From contig NC_037265.1 in the NCBI RefSeq assembly GCF_000002425.4, positions 2,859,503-2,923,502 on the forward strand: DNA of 64,000 bases, read 5' to 3'. The notes under the pieces were generated by a model. That model was not told the origin of the DNA, did no database searches, and saw only the letters and a list, made by a program, of their open reading frames with translations. Of this stretch, positions 1 to 12,357 are shown one piece after another (the first letter of the stretch is position 1; every line of letters starts with the position of its first letter). Origin of the DNA: Physcomitrium patens. Its lineage: Eukaryota; Streptophyta; Bryopsida; Funariales; Funariaceae. A program made the position numbers and the translations under genes.

Positions 1-500
1 ATGGCATTGGCTTACCACCCTTTGAATTGGAGACCATCTCATCTTTACATCTTTGTCATCTGCCTCAATGTTCGAGGGTTCTCCATCCAAACTCGCTGTC
101 AGATCTTCATTCAATAAATCCAATTCCCGTACTTGAGACTCACGTCAGGCAATTTGGTTGTCGCTCTACTCCAACATCTTCTACCATTCTTCTGTCGGTT
201 TCAAAGGTATCTCCAAAGGTGTTGTCGTTGAAACTGGCGTATTGGTCCGCACTAAATTATTGGCCTCCTTTGCTAATGTGGCTAGTTTAGTCTGTAACAT
301 CACAACCTCTACCTATAGCTGCTCTTGTCGTTCCTACCAATCAGTCTCCATCCTTACTTTCTTAGACACCTCGTTCGCCATCTTCTCCTTAACGACAAAA
401 GAAAACACGATGCTTGTCAAGAGCCCCCACTCCTACTTCTTACTATGGTCCAATCAATTGAAACGACTCCCTCTTTTGTAACAAAAAATCCATCCGAGGT
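1..500 (-). other. Non-coding 3' part of the outer element
   Basis: This stretch lies beyond the end of the outer integrase frame. Short ORFs here show no recognisable domain, and no env-like ORF is visible. It is probably the region between pol and the 3' LTR, which would be outside the window. Confidence 0.5.
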
Positions 501-1639
501 TTATGTATAATAAAATTTAAGTCGATTGCCATTGATCCGTGTCGTAAATTTAATACCCATAAAATCTTCCAATTATACTGAACCATTTGGAAATCCATCA
601 ATAACTTGATAAAGCCCATACTATCGAACTTAAAATTTTCTTGGAAATTTTTTAAATTGACTATCATAAAAAAGTACCAAATCATTTGGCATAAAAGCCT
701 TTGGTTTAAGCTTACTATCATAATAAGTCTTCCTTCGTTTTTGTGTAGTTTCCATTATCATTAATGTATTGGCTCTAATTTCATCCAATTTTTCCAATTC
801 TTATAAAGGGTGTCGTAATAAATCCTGATCTCCCAATCTAATATCTATAGCAATTCGTAAACTTTGGACTTCCAATTCAATAGGTAATATTAATTCCTGG
901 CCATAAACCAATTGGAAAGGGATAGCATTGGTAGTAACTTTATATGCAATATGGTATGTCCATAAAGCTGCAAACAACTTAGTGTCCCAATCTGTACCCG
1001 CTTCTGAAACTATTTTTGTTAACATTTTACATAAAATTCCATTAGTCTTTTCTGTTTGTCCATTGGCTCTAGGATGATACAGTGTAGTCTTCCGATATTT
1101 TATTTCGTATTTAGCCATGAATGCTTTGATTGTACTATTTATAAAATAAGTTTCTCGATCACTAACCAATTCTTGTGGACAATCGAACTGTGTAATAATA
1201 TTTTCATACAAAAAAGTTACTACTGTACTTGCACTATCAGTTTTTGTAGCTATTGCTTCAACCCATTTTGTTATGTAATCTGTTGCTACCAATATATACC
1301 ATTTTTGTCCATTTCTTGAGGCTGATGCAATTGGTCCCACAAAATCAATTCTCCATTTTTCAAAAGGTACTTGAGCCAGAATTGGTACCAATAGTATTGC
1401 TGAAGTTCTAGTAGGTCGATCCGTTCTCTGACATGGATCACAATGACCGACGAATTGGTGGGCATCTGCAAACATTATTCGCCACCAATAACCAGCTTGT
1501 AAAACTTTACGAGCCATGCTATCCCCTGCAAAATGTCCACCACAATTGTCTAAGTTACAATCTTTGAATATAGTACTCGCTTTAGTCTGATAAATACAGC
1601 TTCGCAAAACTCCATCCTTGCCTTGTTTATATAACGCAT
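501..1639 (-). pseudogene. Integrase of the outer Athila/Tat-like element
   Basis: The frame resumes immediately next to element A. It shows a zinc-binding region ending in a CDPCQ motif and an integrase core with all three acidic residues: D in WRIDFVGP, D in VSDRETYF and E in HPRANGQTEKTNG. A TAA at 801-803 interrupts it. Reading past that stop gives a typical linker (ELEKLDEIRANTL) and the C-terminal DNA-binding part (NDLVLFYDSQF), with a frame change near 620 and a further change or stop near 570. The last recognisable piece is INGNRLK, followed by a stop at 501-503. The protein would insert element cDNA into chromosomes, but as read it is broken. Confidence 0.85.
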
Positions 1640-2901
1640 TGTCGTATTACGTGCTTTCCTGCTCGAGAATGCGCCGGATGTCTGGCTGTAGAAGATAGTA
1701 TGGAGATTCACCGATAGTCAAGCAGTCTATCAATTTTGACTGCTGGAATATAAATGACTGCAACAATGTACCGTAAATCTATACGGATGCTCTTCGACTA
1801 CTTGTCGAAGTCCTTTTTGTCCCAACCGGTAGGTCTCTAGACGTTACAGAGAACCCCGAACAATCCAAACTGTTAATCTTCAATATCGCTTTGTACTTAC
1901 GATCTTGTATCCACTAACTGTCTTGTTAGATTAACCCAATAAATTTCATTCACTCCGCATATTCAATCCTATAGACACCCTTTTAATCCTTCAATCATAG
2001 ACGTAATTCGATTTCACAAAACAGTCAAGAGTATTCAAACCCACTTCATTAAAAATCCCGATTCACCATTACAATACTGACTTCAGCAGCGATTGCCTCA
2101 ATCTTCCCAAAACTCTACGAAGAAGAAAAATCCAAATTCTATGTCTTTCCTTCCCCGACCCAAAGCATGAAGCTCCTCTCTCTAATCCCCTTGATCTTCA
2201 AAAACCTCCAATGAAAACCGAACTAGTAACCTTGCAAAAGCTTGAAAATCTCCCTGATCTTCAAAAACCTCCAATGAAACCGAACTAGTAACCTTGCAAA
2301 AACTTGAAAACCCCCCCTGATCTTCAAAAACCTCCAATGAAACCGAACTAGTAACCTTGCAAAAACTTGAAAACCCCCCGCTCCCCCCGATTCCCCTTCA
2401 AACTTATTCTTCCCCTAACCTTATTCTCTTGAATTCCTTCAATCTTCCGTCTTGGATCCGAAATTGGCTCCCGCCGTCAGAGCTTAGATCCGAAATTGGC
2501 TCACGTCATCAAGGCCTTCTCCTCCGTTTTTACCTTTAAGTGATCCATTTGTCGCAAACAACGTTCCCTGGATGTTCCCGTAATTGGGTCTGCATTGGGT
2601 TGCCCGGCCAATTCAGGTCTCATATTGGGTAAGAGGACCCGGATTGGATTCTCGAAATTGGATCCAATTGGCTCTTCGAACCCGTCGTGTGAATTGGTCC
2701 TTCTCTTCCTGCTGACTCCTGTTATTGGAATTGAACGGAGCATTTCAGTATGCCTCGGCTGACTGTAACGGGGTGACTGAACCTGGCCACTCAGTATTTG
2801 CACTGGAGTTGGTCGTTGCTCCCAATATTCGAGGTAACTGAATATTAATAAAAGTCCCCTTTCTTTTTATTTTCATTGTATACTCGTGTTACAACACGAC
2901 A
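1640..2901 (-). repeat. Element A 3' LTR (left copy)
   Basis: This 1,262-bp repeat starts TGTCGT and ends ACGACA. It matches 8884-10140 along its whole length, with about 30 scattered differences and one 5-bp indel by eye. It includes three tandem 63-bp units at 2193-2381. It is the downstream LTR because the coding strand is minus. Confidence 0.95.
2193..2381. repeat. 3 x 63-bp tandem repeat inside element A 3' LTR
   Basis: Units start at 2193, 2256 and 2319, each beginning GATCTTCAAAAACCTCC. The same triplication is at 9432-9620 in the other LTR, so it predates this insertion. Confidence 0.9.
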
Positions 2902-2914
2902 TTCATCCCCTCTG
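2902..2914 (-). other. Element A polypurine tract
   Basis: On the minus strand the bases just before the 3' LTR are purine-rich (AGAGGGGATGAA). That is the expected site for the primer of plus-strand DNA synthesis. Confidence 0.7.
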
Positions 2915-2963
2915 AACTTGTGCATCCTCCGGTATGCACCAATTTACCCAATTGCTGTTTGAT

Positions 2964-5900
2964 TCAGAATATATCCTCTACATCTTTTTCGAGTTCGTCT
3001 TCGTCACCTTCATTATCCAAATCACTTTCATCTTCTTGCTGCGGAATCTCTATACCTTCATTAAGGTCTTCCATATTCATCTCCGCGTCTCTTCGTTTAA
3101 ATATTTTTACTCGCTTCCCTGCAATTGGTATTTTCAATTTTGTACCATGTAACTCCCGTAATGAGTAAGTCGCATTATCATGAACAGTTGTTACCACATA
3201 TGGTCCAAACCAACGTTTTGAGAATTTCCGCAAAGTACTATGTTGATTATCCAGACTATTGTCATAAACAAGTACCCAGTCACCTTCCTCGACTGCTTTT
3301 GGTCTCAATCGATGTTGCTTATCGAATCGCGCCTTGTTTTATAACCTTGCTCTTTTTAACCTTTCCAATGCTATCTGGACAACTTCCGTTCTTTGCTCCA
3401 ATTGTCGAATCCTAATAGCCAGAAGTTCTTTTCTTGTCAATCCATCTTTCCATGGTAGCATACTCCAAGTAAGTACCTTTTCTTCAATCGGCATAATTGG
3501 TTTTTGACCTATCATAAGTTCTACTAGCATATATCCTGTCACCGAGCTATGTGTTGTTCGATCAGCCCATAATGCAAATGACAAAAGCCGTGGCCACTCT
3601 TTAACTTTCCCATTACAAGCTTTAACCAATGCTTTCACAATCGGTGGGTGACCACGTTCGCTTTTTGCATTCCCTTCTGGATTATAAGCAGTAGTCAGTG
3701 ATAGTTTAACTCCACATCTTTCAAAGAACTTACGAGCTTCTTGTGCATTTAATTCTCCACGATCTGCAGTGATTTTTCCTACGCACCCGTAACGGCAAAT
3801 GACATCTTCAAGCAAAAACCTACAAATCCCCTCTGTAGATTTTGTCTTCAAAGCTCTTCCTTCTACTTGATTTGATAAATCTTCACGAGCTAAAACCAAA
3901 TATCTCATCTGCCATAATCCAACCGGCATAATAACCAAATCAACAACCCATTGAATTTGAATAGCCAGAGGATACGTAGAATGAAGACCATCTCGATGTC
4001 GGATATCAGAATACGATTGATAGATTTCACATGACTCTACAAATGAGAGCACATCTCGATACATATTTTTCCACCAATATCGTTCCTTGAGTTTAGCAAA
4101 AGTAGCCCAGAATTCTCTATGCCCTGCCCATAAACTATCATGAAACTCCTTTAATAATTTTAGTTTTTCTTCCCTTTTGCCTATCACTCGTTGTGGCATC
4201 CCAATTCCTTTCTTCGGTCTCTTCCATAAGAATCCATCTCGAAGTAAAAATCCATATGCTTTTTTTCTTATTTGTTTGAATTTTTCTGTAGACCAATTCC
4301 CCTGCTTAGTCAAGGTATTCAAATAATGACCAATATTCAATAATTCTCCTTCATAAGATTCTTCAAGAAATAGCTTGTCTTCTCTGTTGAGATTTGATAT
4401 TGAATAGAATTTCAATCCGACATCATCAATGTCTTCAACCATTTCGTCCTCCCTTTCGTATCTTGCTCGAGATAGCATGTCTGCTACTAAATTGTCCTTC
4501 CTAGTGATATGCTTAAATTCTAGATTTAGTGACTTAATATAAGCAATCCATCTCAACATTGCAATATCTGGCGTTGAACAGTTAATAATCATTCCAAGCA
4601 ATAGCAAGCAATCTGTTTCAATTACTACTATTGCCCCAATCAAATAGTCCTTTTCAGCTTTCATAGCCGAAACGACTCCCCAAAGTTCTCTTTTGACTTG
4701 CAAATATGCACGCTGACGAATACTTAAAACTTTAGCCCCAAATCGAACTGCAAATCTACTCCCATTTGAATCATCTTGACTCACAGCCCATCCAACTGCA
4801 ATTGGACTAGCGTCTACAGTAAGAATCACTGGTCTATTGCACTTATAATCAACCTTCCTCAATATTGGAGGTGACATCAATAATTTCTTCAATCTTTGCA
4901 TTGCCTGAATATGCATTTCTTCCCATTCAAATCGGTAACCCTTGCGTAACAGTTCATATAATGGATCTGCTATGTGAGCAAAATGAGGGATCCAGATTCG
5001 ATAAAATACACATGCACCCAAAAACCTGCGAACCTCTGTTAAAGAATCATAATCCTCTTTCATCCTTCCAATTGCATCAACTTTAGTCGGATCTGGTTTT
5101 CTTCCGTAAGATCCACATAAATGTCTAACAATTACAACATCTCGTACTCCAAATACGGACTTCATACCCGATAATGTAAGATGAACTTCTCCAAGCCGAG
5201 TTAAAATTTTTTCACAATCTTGTATATGATCAACAACATATCTGTGACACCCCCTCGTATCTAAAGTTTCATCCTTGTCTCCTTCTCTACACCCTTTTAT
5301 GGGAACATCATCCAAAAAAGGCATAGTCTTTTCCGGAATAAAATCTCTCAATACCTTATTCATCCCATTCATCATATGCACAACTGAGTTGGTCGCGCCT
5401 TGAGGAAGAGTGCACATTCTAACCAATCCAAGCGGTATCCTCATCGTTGTCATATCTCTACTTCCTTCGGCAAGTTGAAATTGATCATAACCTGAATACA
5501 AATCACCCATTGAATAGATCGCCCTTTCAGCAAACGCCTCAGCAAATTCATCCACAATAGGTCCAATTCTTGCATTCCTGACAGTTAAAGCATTCACCGG
5601 CTCCATATCTTGAATAAACCGTAGTGACCCATTCTTCTTAGGTACCGTAAACCATCGACTAGAATACGGCGCAAATGAAGGTTCCAATATTTTCATCTTT
5701 ATCTTTTCATTTAATAGTTCCACCAATTTAGGTAAATGTACCCTCGGTACTGGAATCGGTCTTAGATTCCAAGGTACATGCGATACAGTGAAGATAACCA
5801 TAGGTGTTATAAAATTTGGATCCACACACCCAATTTCATGACATTCGAAGGCAAACGATCTACCTTGTTTAGCCAACATCTTTTTGAAGCAAGTAATTTC

Positions 5901-6439
5901 CTCCGGCAATAAAGAACCATCAGAACCAATCTTCAATTCTTCAAAAGTCTCTTCAGTAAACTGATGTCCAATACTCATTGGATCTCTTAAACTTGCTTCT
6001 TTTGATGCTTCTCCCATTTGTTCTTTAGAATCCTCTGGTAATGGTCCGGCAACAGGCTTTACCTTCTTATCTGCCGTTTTATATCTCGTCTCTACTGTGA
6101 CTTCTGGTGCTTGAAAAGATTCAAGCATGGTATAAACCTCTCTCGAATGAATCTCAACAATCTTATCATTATCCCCTAACCCAATAGATGTAATCAATTC
6201 CAATGAATCTTCCAGTCCATTTTCTTCATAAACACCCAAAATCCTCTCATCATCTTGCAATGTACCTATCTTGCATAATTGTCCTTCAATATTATATAAT
6301 CTTTTTCTTTCTTTTCTTTTAAAATCATCAACTTTCTTATACATAATATTTCCATTCTCCAATATACCAATAAAACTCGCATCAAAGGCACCTTCATCTC
6401 GCGAGAGTACCTCCTCTTTTGTACCTTCATGATCTCGCT
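2964..6439 (-). pseudogene. Element A Pol: RT, RNase H and integrase
   Basis: The open part at 3339-6362 encodes 1,007 residues. RT spans about residues 200-400, with FLDD at 349-352 in place of the common YxDD and followed by VPIKG. RNase H has D517, E559, D584 and D628. Integrase has His741 and His748, but the usual CxxC reads CEIY, so the last zinc ligand is lost. The catalytic triad is D808, D867 and E902. A TAA at 3339-3341 stops the frame. The same frame continues to 2964 with the basic C-terminal region (EEGDWVLVYDN, RWFGPY) and an acidic tail. Upstream, the pol frame stays open to about 6440, where it is shifted by one base relative to the protease frame. I see no chromodomain. Confidence 0.9.
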
Positions 6440-7198
6440 TTACAGTGGTACCTCCCCAAAATCCTTAAATCCTTCAACAATCTTTGGCAATGGTTTCTCC
6501 CTCAACCTATCTCGATTCTGTTCATGGTTAGGAGGTACTGTTAGAAATTGTACAGCTTTCCTCCCATCTTCACTCCGTACCCTTGCATAAGCAGAACCAT
6601 CGTCAAGTACTTTTATTTCCATCCGTGTTGCCGTGATATAAGGTTGTCCTAAAATCAACGGATAAGATGTTGTATCTTGAACGAAGAAATGTTGCTCCGT
6701 CGCAACATCCCCAATCCGAATTTTGACATCTGGACAAGCTCCATATAATTTGCCCCGTGTGTTATTAGCTGCTCGTATTGCCCATCCATGTTCCATATCA
6801 ATTGGCCATTTTTGTTTCTTATAAAGATCTTTAGACATGAGATTTATTTCAGAACCATGGTCGACCAAAGCAACTATTGGTTCTTCTATATCTCATACCT
6901 TCACCAATACCTCAGTAGTTGCCCTTGCCCAATGCTTTCGAGTATAATGGCTCAAAGTTTCCATTTCCTTGTCACTAGAATCTTCGAAACGTACTCGCTG
7001 ATTATACCCATTCTTTTCATTTGTTGGTTGCTTGTAACCAATATCAACCTCTTCTTCATCTCTACATATTCTTGCATCAATAGCATGACTCATTCCAGTT
7101 TCGTCCATTAATTGCCTCTTTCGCTTAATGCTATCAATGATAACATCATGAAACTCCTTCTTTGCAATTCCCAAGACTTCTTTCAATGTGAATTCCAC
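6440..7198 (-). pseudogene. Element A aspartic protease region
   Basis: The protease motif reads ALVDHGSEINLM at about 6840-6875. The catalytic Asp is followed by HG where most retroviral-type proteases have SG or TG. The second conserved block, PLILGQPY, follows about 60 residues later. The segment is in the same frame as the end of gag. A TAG at 7199-7201 and a TGA at 6893-6895 interrupt the frame, and each is one C-to-T change from a sense codon. The upstream 100 residues are a charged linker. The enzyme would cut the Gag-Pol polyprotein. The DHG variant may be normal for its clade, since the rest of the motif is well kept. Confidence 0.8.
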
Positions 7199-8835
7199 CT
7201 AAGCGTTTAATATATGTTCTTCCAACACCCCTTTCAAATTTGTTGCCGCTTCAATATCAGAAAGTAGCTTATAAGCAATTGATTTGCCCTTATCTTTTGT
7301 CTCCGTTGTTTTTTCTCCCAATGATACTGAGGTATCCTTTACAGGTAATTCTTGTGAAGCTGCCTCCCGAGCCTTGTCTCTTCGAGTTTGCCTCTTAAAA
7401 GAATTTCCTTCTCTAGTATCATCAAAATTTCCTCGTCTCTTTTCTTCCATCAAAGCTTTATGTTGGCTCTTAGCAATATATGCATGAACTGAAAGAGACT
7501 CAACAGGATCCTTCCAACTTGTTCTACCTCGTATTGTAGCTGCAGTTCTCAATAACGCTTCTCGAGGTAATTTCCCTTCTTGCATTGTAGAAACGGCAGA
7601 AGCCCAAAACTCACTAGTTTCCGTACTTCCACCAATTTCATCATCTACTCTAGCACCATAACTTGCACTTTCTCGTGCTACTGTTTCATGCTCTTTTAAG
7701 TAATCTTGAACCAATGCTCTCATTCCTCCCTTGCCAAAATTGGTTTGAAGAAGATCTTCTCTATCTTTCAATGCTATCTTCCCATCTTTCCAGCAAATAA
7801 TTCCCTGCCGTATCATATTATTAAATTCATTGCAAGCTTTTCTAGTGTGTGAAGCATCATTACACCAAATGCATCTTTGTACATATCCTTGTTTTGAAAC
7901 ATTCTTCGAATTGTTTATAGAAGTATTCTCTTCAAGTCTTGCGAATTTGATTTGAAGATCTCACATTCCTCGTGTAATTTCTTCCATACCCATATCTGCT
8001 TTCTTTGACAAGGATGTCGAAGGTTGAACTGTAGGCATTGTTGGTGGTGTTGTACGTACTGGAGCTTTGGGTGCTTGTACTGTTTTTGGAATATTGCTCC
8101 TATCCTTCCTCCTTTCTTTTTTTGTAAGCAACTCCACCGCATCTTCAACGTTCTTCCACTTCGTTGTCAATCCTTCATCTTCTTCTTTGTCTTCAAGAAG
8201 GGGTTCTAATTTCTCTTGCAATTATCCATCAGTAGCTTGAAGAAATAGATCAACTTTGTTCGGCTCCAATGTCAATTTTTCTACCTTCGATAATTGAGAG
8301 TACTGCCTCTCAAATTCCCTTAGTAGCTCTGTTGCTTGCAAATTCTTATTGGGCCGTTCAATCCATCCCAGAAACAGCTTCTTAGTAACGTGATCAGCAT
8401 CTTCCAAGAAATATTCGTTTTTCAATGCATGTGAAAAATCCTTCCATGAATTCCTATAACGATCCGTAATCGATGTAATGTGGTCCCTTATCTCCGGTAT
8501 CGTGGCAAGTCCAATAGTGCAACCATTTTCTTCTCAGAAACCTGATTTAATTCCATTTCACGAACATAACATCTTAAATACCTTGAAATATTCCTCCCAT
8601 CAAATTGATCAATTTTATTGACCACTGCTTGCAATGCTTTGGTTGCCAAAGCTTCCTTTCGATCATTGCTTTGCTGTTGCTGCATTGACAATGAGAAGGC
8701 TTGAAACAAAATAGCAATAGACGGATCCATGTGCATACCTTGTCCTTTAGAAGACTCCCCACGAGAAACTCGTCCCAAAAATCCTTCAAAATTTTTATTT
8801 TCGTTTTCCATAAAAATAAAGATAAAATCAACCAA
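7199..8835 (-). pseudogene. Element A Gag with CCHC zinc knuckle
   Basis: The frame starts near 8835 with a short Gln-rich N-terminal part. It shifts between 8488 and 8425, then runs in one frame through stops at 8222-8224 and 7961-7963. A zinc knuckle CIWCNDASHTRKAC (C-x2-C-x4-H-x4-C) lies at 7832-7873 and is typical of nucleocapsid. It is followed by about 200 residues of charged linker (7199-7816) ahead of the protease. Gag would form the particle that packages element RNA. The reading across breaks is inferred from conserved frame and composition. Confidence 0.8.
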
Positions 8836-8857
8836 AATCCAATACCTTCTACCTCAA

Positions 8858-8883
8858 GCTTTCACATTGGGTTCACCACTTTT
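8858..8883 (-). other. Element A primer binding site region
   Basis: Next to the inner end of the 5' LTR, the minus strand reads AAAAG then TGGTGAACCCAATG. A site starting TGG fits pairing with a tRNA 3' CCA end. I cannot assign the tRNA; it is not the initiator-Met or Asp type. Confidence 0.45.
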
Positions 8884-10140
8884 TGTCGTATTACGTGCTT
8901 TCCTGCTCGAGAACGTGTCGGGCGTCTGGCTGTAGAAGGTAGTATGGAGATTCGCGGATAGTCAAGCAGTCTATCAGTTTTGACTGCTGGAATATAAATG
9001 ACTGCAACAATGTACCGTAAATCTATACGGATGCTCTTCCACTACTTGTCAAAGTCCTTTTTGTCCCAGCCGATAGGTCTCTAGACGTTACAGAGAACCC
9101 CGAACAACCCAAACTGTTAATCTTCAATACCGCTTTGTACTTACGATCTTGTATCCACTGACTGTCTTATTAGATTAACCCAATAAATTTCATTCACTCC
9201 GCATACTCAATCCTATAGACACCCTTTTAATCCTTCAATCACAGATTCGATTTCACAAAACAGTCAAGAGTATTCAAACCCACTTCATTAAAAATCCCAA
9301 TTCACCATTACAATACTGACTTCAGCAGCGATTGCCTCAGTCTTCCCAAAACTCTACGAAGAAGAAAAATCCAAATTCTATGTCTTTCCTTCCCCGACCC
9401 AAAGCATGAAGCTCCTCTCTCTAATCCCCTTGATCTTCAAAAACCTCCAATGAAAACCGAACTAGTAACCTTGCAAAAGCTTGAAAATCTCCCTGATCTT
9501 CAAAAACCTCCAATGAAACCGAACTAGTAACCTTGCAAAAACTTGAAAACCCCCCCTGATCTTCAAAAACCTCCAATGAAACCGAACTAGTAACCTTGCA
9601 AAAACTTGAAAACCCCCCACTCCCCCCGATTCCCCTTCAAACTTATTCTTCCCCTAACCTTATCCTTTTGAATTCCTTCAATCTTCCGTCTTGGATTCGA
9701 AATTGGCTCCCGCCGTCAGAGCTTAGATCCAAAATTGGCTCACGTCATCAAGGCCTTCTCCTCCGTTTTTACCTTTAAGTGATCCATTTGTCGCAAACAA
9801 CGTTCCTTGGATGTTCCCGTAATTGGGTCTGCATTGGATTGCCCGGCCAATTCAGGTCTCATATTGGGTAAGAGGACTCGGATTGGATTCTCGAAATTGG
9901 ATCCAATTGGCTCTTCGAACCCGTCGTGTGAATTGGTCCTTCTCTTCCTGCTGACTCCTGTTATTGGAATTGAACGGAGCATTTCAGTATGCCCCGACTG
10001 ACTGTAACGGGGTGACTGAACCTGGCCACTCAGTATTTGTACAGGAGTTGGTCGTTGCTCCCAATATTCGAGGTATTTGAATATTAATAAAATTCTCCTT
10101 TCTTTTTATTTTCACTATATACTCGTGTTACAACACGACA
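8884..10140 (-). repeat. Element A 5' LTR (right copy)
   Basis: This 1,257-bp copy of the LTR has the same TGTCGT/ACGACA ends as 1640-2901. Being upstream on the minus strand, it should carry the promoter of element A. It contains the same three 63-bp units at 9432-9620. Confidence 0.95.
9432..9620. repeat. 3 x 63-bp tandem repeat inside element A 5' LTR
   Basis: Units start at 9432, 9495 and 9558 and match those in the other LTR. Confidence 0.9.
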
Positions 10141-11582
10141 GCGTCACCAATCATTGTATATGGTTCACTTTTTAATATTAAGCGTCGTTTAAGCTTTTCA
10201 TTGAAATTGGATGGAAAGAATTGAAATGTCAAGTATTGCATTATTTTACTATACTCCGGAGTAATTACATCTACCGTAAACAATCCTGGATCAAATAGTG
10301 CATCGTTAATGGGTTCATTACCTAATATATTGGATAACCGAGATAAATGGTCTGCATTGGAATGTGCTTTTCTTGGTCTTACTTGAATAGTAAATTCAAG
10401 TTTTCGCAATAATAAAATCCACCATGTAATATGACTATTCAATTGAGGCTTATTAATCATATATTTTAAAGTATCATGGTTGATAGGAAAAACAAATTTA
10501 TAACCAAGAAGATAATGTCGAAACTTTTGTACGGAATAAATCATCTCCAATGCTTCTCTTTCGGTTGTTGTATAATTTCTTTTAGTTGCTACCAATTGAT
10601 GAGTTGCATAATAAATAGGATGATCAAAACCCCGATCATCTTTTTAGCTTAGCACAGAACCAATCGCGACATTAGATGCATCCACATAAACTTGGAATGG
10701 TTTTGTCCAACAAGGTGCTACCAATATTGGTGCTGAAACCAATTTCTGTTTCAATGTTTCAAATGCAATTGTACATTCCTTTGTCCAAAATAGACTGGTC
10801 CCATCGGTTGGTGGTTTCTTCAAGAGTTTTATCAAAGGAAGTCATATAACTGTGAATAGATAGATAAATTTTTGATAATAATTGACATGGCCGACAAATG
10901 CTCAAATACCCGTAACAGTGTCTAATTGCTTTAATTCTAATATAATCTTTATTTTATCCAGATCTATAGCAATGCCTGCCATCGAAACTATATGATCCAA
11001 TAGTTTACCAGAAGGCATACCAAATTGACATTTTTTCGAATTTAAAGAAATTTCGTATTTGGCACATTGATTCAAACATTGACCTAGACATTCTAAATGC
11101 CTGGCTCTCGTACTAAATGTCCAAAAATTATCTAGAAATATTTCCATTGAAATTCGTAGATAATCTTGGAACACTTGGATCATTATTCTTTGAAATGTAG
11201 CTGGTGCATTACAAAGTCCAAACAGCATAACCTCATAGGCAAAGGTCCCCCAATCCATAATAAAAGTAGTTTTTAACTGGTCTTCTTTTGCAATCTTAAC
11301 TTGATTATAACTGGAGAATCTATGAAGAAATGAATAACATTCATGTCAAGCGACAGCATCCAATATACTATCTATGAATGGTAAAGGAAAATAATCCTTT
11401 TTGATAGCCGCATTTAATTTTTGAAAATCTTGACAAATGCAAACTTTTCCATTCTTTTTTGGTACCATAATAATTGGTGAAACCCATTCATTGAAAGGAG
11501 TCTGATACATAAATCCAACCTCCAAGAGTTTATCCAGTTCTTCTTTTACCGTAAGTGAGTATTTTGGATTAAGTCGATGTTG
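10141..11582 (-). pseudogene. RT and RNase H of the outer Athila/Tat-like element
   Basis: Fragments on the minus strand read in order: RT start (QHRLNPKYSLTVKEELDKL, WVSPIIMVPKKNG), RT palm (FGLCNAPATFQR and FLDN), then RNase H (VYVDASNVAIG, TEREALEM, HSNADHLSRL). The catalytic FxDD has become FLDN, and the RNase H block normally ending TDH reads INH. Both are single Asp-to-Asn changes (G to A on the coding strand) that would abolish activity. Several stops and frame changes separate the pieces. The left end is cut by element A and the right end by element B; in both cases the frame continues on the far side. Confidence 0.9.
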
Positions 11583-12144
11583 TGTCACGGCCATAATCAT
11601 GTAAGCTAATAATTACATATAGAAATAGGTAGAAGTAAGTAAAAGTAGGTAAAAATAAGTTAATTCTATAATATTTAATATAGAAGCTTCCTAGAAATTT
11701 CCTAGATGCTGCTTTGACTTCATAGGTGTCTTTAATTGACTTTTTGGATTAAAAACGTGGTCAACAAGTTGGCCATGTGCCACACATGTTGTTAGCTTGA
11801 AGATTAAGCTAATTATGTGGCCCACACGTAGAAAAACTTGCCTTGTAAGTCAAGGCATGTGCCCTACAAAGTCAACACATATTGGAGGTCCTATAGAACG
11901 TCGCCACGTAGTCCCTAGTTAAAGAGTATATATAGAGACAAGAGTGAAGGCTTCTTCACTCTTGTCAACTCCTTTCTTACTTCTAGTCTAGTTTCAAGGG
12001 TCTCTAGTTTTCTTGTCTTTTGGCAATAGCCATTCCAGTTCCTCTTTTAATATATATACTTGTTTATATATATTTTGTTACTTCTCTTTGAGTGAAGGCT
12101 CACTTGTCTGAATTGTTTTTTTTATCGAGTTCTTGTCCTTGACA
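11583..12144 (+). repeat. Element B 5' LTR
   Basis: This 562-bp repeat matches 17415-17976 with about a dozen differences, nearly all transitions. A TATA-like TATATATAGAGACAAG at about 11928 precedes a pyrimidine-rich stretch and is a plausible promoter and start region. Confidence 0.95.
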
Positions 12145-12165
12145 GATTGACAAGAGTGCACTTAC

Positions 12166-12178
12166 AATATCAGAGCTT
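12166..12178 (+). other. Element B primer binding site, initiator-Met tRNA type
   Basis: The string TATCAGAGCT at 12168-12177 matches the core of the common plant primer site TGGTATCAGAGC. The leading TGG is changed to CAA or lost, and the site lies about 22 bases inside the LTR end rather than directly next to it. Confidence 0.6.
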
Positions 12179-12357
12179 TGTTTTTCTTGAGTAAGAGTGG
12201 ATTACCCCTTTCTCTTGACAAGACATAAGCGTATTAGAAGTTTGCGGATTACCCACTTCTAAACTGATATTGTTCTTAGTATCTTCTTTGTTATCAAGTC
12301 TTTTCTTTTTCTTTTGTCTTGAGCAATATTAGACAAATTTTTCTTCTTAGTATCATT

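Larger units (their letters stand above)
1640..10140 (-). mobile_element. Element A: full-length Ty3/gypsy LTR retrotransposon nested in the outer element
   Basis: Two LTRs (1640-2901 and 8884-10140) begin TGTCGT and end ACGACA. They flank gag, protease, RT, RNase H and integrase, all on the minus strand. The flanks carry a 4-bp target duplication, GCAT on the left and GCGT on the right, differing by one transition. Removing the element restores the outer frame exactly between its RNase H and integrase. The LTRs differ by roughly 2-3 % by eye, mostly transitions, so insertion was fairly recent. Gag has a frameshift and stops, and pol has one in-frame stop, so the copy is not autonomous. RT and protease signatures are unusual (see the pol and protease entries). 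Confidence 0.95.

Noticed and set aside
1635-1645. 5-bp target duplication for element A
   Set aside because: The five flanking bases do not match. A 4-bp duplication GCAT/GCGT with one transition does, and it restores the outer frame.
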